A stretch of 17,799 nt of DNA. It comes from an uncultured Cytophagaceae bacterium. GTDB taxonomy: Bacteria; Bacteroidota; Bacteroidia; Cytophagales; Spirosomataceae. The notes under the pieces are model-generated. The model did not search any database and had not been told where the DNA came from. It saw only the letters and a list, made by a program, of their open reading frames with translations. The stretch spans positions 1 to 17,799 of the forward strand of contig CAILUB010000222.1 of NCBI GenBank assembly GCA_903837305.1, given 5' to 3'. The position numbers were made by a program, and so were the translations under genes. Shown here one piece after another: positions 14,660-17,799 of the stretch (within the stretch, counting starts at the first letter, position 1; every line of letters begins with the position of its first letter).

Positions 14660-15700
14660 ATGGATCAAACGATCGCACAGGAAAGGGAAAGTTTAAAAAG
14701 GCGGGTCTTGCACATGCAGGCAGCTGATTTTGACGCGCTTGCTTTGGACGTGTTTCGTTTTCAGGCTGCTTATAATCCACTTTATCAGCAGTATATGCAA
14801 ATGTCAGGTGTTTCACCAGAAGAGGTGACACACTGGACACAGATCCCTTTTTTACCGATTGAATTATTTAAAAATCACCAAGTTTTAACTGGTTCTCAGC
14901 CCGTTTTATTTTCTTTCGAAAGCTCTGGAACAACAGGTCAAATCCCCTCCAAACACCCCGTTTGCGATCCCGGGTTCTATCAAGAAATTTCGAAAATTGC
15001 TTTTGAGCGCGAGTATGGCTCACTCAGCGATTACCATATTTTTGCCTTGTTGCCCTCGTATTTAGAGCGCTCTACTTCTTCCCTGGTCTTCATGATGGAT
15101 CATTTCATCAAGTCGTCGGGCTCTGTTTTGTCTGGTTTTTACTTGAATCAGTATGAGGAACTAGTGCAAGCTTTGCAGAAAGCCTTGGCGACAGACAAAA
15201 AAGTCTGGTTGATGGGAGTGACCTTTGGTTTGTTGGATTTAGTGGATTCGGGTATTGAGTTATCTTTTTTACAAGAGCACAAGGATCGCTTGATCGTGAT
15301 GGAGACGGGAGGAATGAAAGGTCGCCGCGAGGAGTGGATTCGCGATAAGGTGCACGCCTATTTACAAGAGAAGATGGGACTGGATTCGATCGCTTCTGAA
15401 TATGGGATGACCGAGTTGTTTTCGCAGGGCTATGCAAAATCTCAGGGGATATTTACGCCGGCATATACGATGCGCGTTTGTTTGCGGGAGGTGGGCGATC
15501 CGTTTGCCTTAGTAACTCAGCCGCATAAAACGGGTGGAATAAAAGTGGCTGATTTAGGCAATATTGATTCCTGTTCTTTTATCGAAACACGGGATTTAGG
15601 CTCCTTAGAAGACGATGGGATCCGATTCAAAGTATTAGGCCGCTTTGACAATTCCGAAATGCGTGGCTGCAGTCTGATGGTTTCAGGGATGGGGAACTAG
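14660..15700 (+). CDS. LuxE-like acyl-protein synthetase / acyl transferase
   Basis: The 346-aa protein belongs to the LuxE acyl-protein synthetase family (PF04443), part of the ANL adenylating superfamily. The phosphate-binding loop is SSGTTGQIPSKH (residues 88-99). Further landmarks are METGGMKGRREEW (211-223), the adenylate motif SEYGMTELFSQGY (243-255), and a C-terminal TRDLG to RFKVLGRFD. LuxE activates fatty acids as acyl-AMP and transfers them to a Cys for LuxC. Here neither luxC nor luxAB is adjacent, so bioluminescence is unlikely. Related genes in other Bacteroidota are called acyl transferase or phenylacetate-CoA ligase-like. Its substrate is unknown. Its 3' end overlaps moaE on the other strand by 18 nt. 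Confidence 0.85.
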   Translation: MDQTIAQERESLKRRVLHMQAADFDALALDVFRFQAAYNPLYQQYMQMSGVSPEEVTHWTQIPFLPIELFKNHQVLTGSQPVLFSFESSGTTGQIPSKHPVCDPGFYQEISKIAFEREYGSLSDYHIFALLPSYLERSTSSLVFMMDHFIKSSGSVLSGFYLNQYEELVQALQKALATDKKVWLMGVTFGLLDLVDSGIELSFLQEHKDRLIVMETGGMKGRREEWIRDKVHAYLQEKMGLDSIASEYGMTELFSQGYAKSQGIFTPAYTMRVCLREVGDPFALVTQPHKTGGIKVADLGNIDSCSFIETRDLGSLEDDGIRFKVLGRFDNSEMRGCSLMVSGMGN

Positions 15701-16102
15701 CCACGATGAGCCGTCCTCATAGAATTCATTTTTCCAAATAGGTACTTCCTGTTTCAATGTATCAATCAACCATTCGCAGGCTTTGAAAGCTTCTGCTCGG
15801 TGTACCGAGGTTACTCCGATGAGTACGGCAATGTCTCCGATTTCCAAAGGACCCGTTCTGTGAACTAATGCGATACGCTCGATGGGCCATTTTTCGGCCG
15901 CTTGATCACACAATAATTCGATTTGCTTCAAAGCCATGGGAGGGTATGCTTCCATTGTCAAAGCCTTGACGTCTTTTCCTTGATTTTTATTTCTGATGGT
16001 CCCAATAAACAGACAAATGCCACCTGCAACCGGATCCTTTAGGAATTGGTAGTAGGGGTCGATTGAAATCGCCTCCGCGCTCAAGTCGATTTTATGTATC
16101 AT
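15683..16102 (-). CDS. moaE: Molybdopterin synthase large subunit
   Basis: MoaE converts cyclic pyranopterin monophosphate to molybdopterin, using sulfur carried on MoaD. The 139-aa protein shows GGICLFIGTIRNKNQGK (residues 27-43, R37), EAYPPMA (51-57), and the catalytic end SVHRAEAF (99-106, H101-R102), LKQEVPIWKNE (116-126). The active-site lysines are K117 and K124, offset by 2 from E. coli K119 and K126. It overlaps the stop of folA by ATGA (4 nt), so the two are translationally coupled. No moaD, moaA or moaC gene is visible in the window. Its 3' end runs 18 nt into the LuxE-like gene. Confidence 0.95.
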   Translation of the reverse strand: MIHKIDLSAEAISIDPYYQFLKDPVAGGICLFIGTIRNKNQGKDVKALTMEAYPPMALKQIELLCDQAAEKWPIERIALVHRTGPLEIGDIAVLIGVTSVHRAEAFKACEWLIDTLKQEVPIWKNEFYEDGSSWLVPHP

Positions 16103-16587
16103 TTTCTGCTGTAGGTCAAATAGCTGTATTGGTAGGTGTTTTTTTCATCCGTCACTCCGCGTTCTTTTTCCGTTACGCTCCATTGATCCGCTGAAATTTC
16201 TGGGAAAAAGGCATCCCCCTCGAAAATGTCGTGTAGTTGAGTGACTAAAATTTGATCAGCCACCACTAGAGATAGGGCATAAATTTCAGCTCCACCCACG
16301 ATGAAAATATCTTCGCGGCTGAGCGATTTTGCCTTTAAAATGGCCTCTTCGATGGAAGTCGTGCAGATGACGCCTTCAATTTGTAAGCCGGCTGTACGCG
16401 AAATAACAATCGTCGTACGATTAGGAAGTGGCTTTCCAATGGAATCGTAGGTTTTACGCCCCATGATGATCACGTGACCCGTGGTTAAAGCCTTGAATCT
16501 TTTCAGATCCGCAGGCAAATGCCAAATCAGTTCATTGTTTTTTCCAATGACCCGGTTTTCATCAAAAGCAACGAGTATTTTTATCAC
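16099..16587 (-). CDS. folA: Dihydrofolate reductase
   Basis: The 162-aa enzyme reduces dihydrofolate to tetrahydrofolate with NADPH. Visible landmarks are NRVIGKNNELIWHLPADLKRF (residues 11-31) with W22 and the catalytic acid D27, the NADPH loop MGRKTYDSIGKPLPNR (42-57), and IVGGAEIY (96-103). The length is normal for chromosomal DHFR. The start codon is GTG (minus-strand 16587-16585), giving the standard family start MIKILVAF; I see no better ATG. Its TGA stop overlaps the ATG of moaE. Confidence 0.96.
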   Translation of the reverse strand: MIKILVAFDENRVIGKNNELIWHLPADLKRFKALTTGHVIIMGRKTYDSIGKPLPNRTTIVISRTAGLQIEGVICTTSIEEAILKAKSLSREDIFIVGGAEIYALSLVVADQILVTQLHDIFEGDAFFPEISADQWSVTEKERGVTDEKNTYQYSYLTYSRK

Positions 16588-16606
16588 GATTTCTACAATT
16601 TGTTGT

Positions 16607-16614
16607 CAAAAATA
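16607..16614 (-). promoter_or_regulatory. Candidate -7 element for folA-moaE
   Basis: On the minus strand this reads TATTTTTG, matching TAnnTTTG. Initiation near 16600 leaves about 13 nt before the GTG at 16587. A TTTG at the right -33 spacing is missing, so support is partial. Confidence 0.45.
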
Positions 16615-16662
16615 AGGGAATTTTTGGGTTCCGCCTCACCTACACAAAAGTCTCTTTTTTAT

Positions 16663-16693
16663 TTTGCAAATCGACCCTAAAACGCTAACTTTG
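16663..16693 (+). promoter_or_regulatory. Promoter of carB
   Basis: TTTG (16663-16666), a 19-bp spacer, then TAACTTTG (16686-16693) is the best match in the window to the Bacteroidota consensus. Initiation near 16700 gives a leader of about 63 nt before the GTG at 16763. That leader is AT-rich and shows no strong hairpin or attenuator. Confidence 0.75.
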
Positions 16694-16762
16694 CACAATT
16701 TTGGAGCTTAACCAAAAGCATCCAAAAATACCTATACATTCAGCTTTTAATTTATACCCCCT

Positions 16763-17799
16763 GTGCCTAAAGATTCCTCGATTAAATCCGTCCTCATTAT
16801 TGGTTCTGGTCCTATTGTGATCGGTCAAGCTTGTGAATTCGACTACTCTGGTTCCCAAGCCGCTCGTTCCCTGAGAGAAGAAGGCATCGAGGTGATCTTG
16901 ATTAACTCCAATCCTGCGACGATTATGACCGATCCGATGAACGCGGATCACGTGTATTTGAAGCCCTTAGAGAAAGCGTCGATCATTCACATTTTAGAAA
17001 AGCATAAAATAGATGCTGTTTTGCCTACCATGGGAGGTCAAACAGCCTTGAACTTGGCGATTGACTGTGATGCGGCTGGGATTTGGGAAAAATATGGAGT
17101 TCGAATCATCGGTGTAGATATTAAAGCCATCGAGACGACAGAAGATCGCGAGAAATTCCGTTTGAAGATGATCGAAATCGGAGTAGGCGTTTGTAAAGGA
17201 CGTACGGCTCGTTCGTTCCTGGAAGGAAAAGAGATTGCACAAGAGACTGGTTTCCCTTTAGTGATTCGTCCATCGTTTACCTTAGGTGGAACGGGTGGTG
17301 GTTTCGTGCATGATCCTAAAGATTTTGATGCAGCCTTGAACAAAGGTTTGCACGCATCACCTACACACGAGGTGTTAGTGGAGCAATCCATCATGGGCTG
17401 GCAAGAATATGAATTAGAACTTTTGCGCGATAATTTAGGCAACGTAATCATTATCTGTTCGATCGAAAACTTCGATCCGATGGGTATTCACACGGGTGAT
17501 TCGATCACGGTAGCGCCAGCGATGACGCTTCCAGATACAATCTACCAACGCATGCGTGACATGGCCATCAACATGATGAATGCCATTGGTCAGTTTGCAG
17601 GTGGATGTAACGTTCAGTTCTCGTTGAATCCGGAAACAGATGAAATTATCGCGATCGAGATTAACCCACGGGTGTCTCGCTCTTCGGCTTTGGCCTCTAA
17701 AGCAACCGGATATCCGATTGCGAAGATCGCTGCGAAAATGGCGATCGGTTATAATTTAGATGAATTAACGAATGCGATTACGGGGACGACGTCTGCTTA
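16763..17799 (+). CDS. carB: Carbamoyl-phosphate synthase large subunit (5' part)
   Basis: CarB forms carbamoyl phosphate for pyrimidine and arginine synthesis from bicarbonate, ammonia and two ATP. Only the first 345 codons are present, open to the window edge. The frame from GTG at 16763 begins VPKDSSIKSVLIIGSGPIVI, the normal family N-terminus; no ATG at that point fits. Markers of the first ATP-grasp half are GQACEFDYSG, NSNPATIMTDP, PTMGGQTALN, RPSFTLGGTGGG, ENFDPMGIHTGDS and EINPRVSRSSALASKATGYP. The gene is divergent from folA and has its own promoter. No carA is adjacent upstream. Confidence 0.96.
   Translation, partial: MPKDSSIKSVLIIGSGPIVIGQACEFDYSGSQAARSLREEGIEVILINSNPATIMTDPMNADHVYLKPLEKASIIHILEKHKIDAVLPTMGGQTALNLAIDCDAAGIWEKYGVRIIGVDIKAIETTEDREKFRLKMIEIGVGVCKGRTARSFLEGKEIAQETGFPLVIRPSFTLGGTGGGFVHDPKDFDAALNKGLHASPTHEVLVEQSIMGWQEYELELLRDNLGNVIIICSIENFDPMGIHTGDSITVAPAMTLPDTIYQRMRDMAINMMNAIGQFAGGCNVQFSLNPETDEIIAIEINPRVSRSSALASKATGYPIAKIAAKMAIGYNLDELTNAITGTTSA

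Noticed and set aside
16685..17451. Minus-strand open frames opposite the carB region
   Set aside because: The + strand encodes unmistakable CarB motifs from a GTG start; the antisense products show no domain.
1..17799. Mobile element, integrase, phage or CRISPR signals
   Set aside because: No transposase, integrase or repeat-spacer pattern was seen. The tRNA-His could serve as an attachment site, but no direct repeat of its 3' end was noticed downstream.

Overview
The window looks like a piece of a Bacteroidota chromosome, most likely order Cytophagales (a Spirosomataceae/Aquirufa-like aquatic lineage is my guess). The reasons are: no Shine-Dalgarno sequences before the genes; several upstream regions with the Bacteroidota -7 element TAnnTTTG, one with a correctly spaced TTTG at -33; a CruF-type carotenoid gene; and a small protein family (10938-11411) that I know only from Bacteroidota. 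All identifications come from reading the sequence; no searches were run.

Layout. A tRNA-His with its terminator opens the window (4-113). A carotenoid hydratase-family gene and a MerR/B12-binding regulator follow on the + strand (151-1702). They converge on a minus-strand pair: a DUF3089 lipoprotein hydrolase followed by mannose-1-phosphate guanylyltransferase (3799-1699). A 313-bp AT-rich gap separates these from uvrA (4113-6947). Downstream is a tightly packed six-gene + strand run (6983-11904): a membrane Fe-S protein, a lipase-like alpha/beta hydrolase, a fatty acid hydroxylase/sterol desaturase-family protein, a two-CCG-domain Fe-S protein, a conserved protein of unknown function, and free methionine-R-sulfoxide reductase. 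Phosphatidylserine decarboxylase (12560-11901, minus) converges on it. A kelch-like/one-TM/possible DNA-binding protein (12629-14047) is transcribed divergently from psd and converges on a lipoprotein gene (14589-14044, minus). A LuxE-like acyl-protein synthetase (14660-15700) converges on a folA-moaE operon (16587-15683, minus). The window closes with the 5' part of carB (16763 onward, GTG start, cut by the window edge).

How the genes relate. The window is mostly housekeeping: nucleotide, folate, molybdopterin and GDP-mannose synthesis, DNA repair, membrane lipid synthesis. Three parts deserve attention. One is the carotenoid gene next to a probable B12-dependent photoreceptor-type repressor. 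Another is the Fe-S operon, where two proteins that together match the EtfD/HdrD-like architecture flank two lipid-active enzymes. The third is the kelch/TM/possible winged-helix protein, which could be a membrane-bound one-component regulator. The genome is compact: all four convergent gene pairs overlap at their 3' ends, three of them by exactly 4 nt through shared stop codons. I found no mobile element, CRISPR array, phage gene or clear sign of recent gene transfer.
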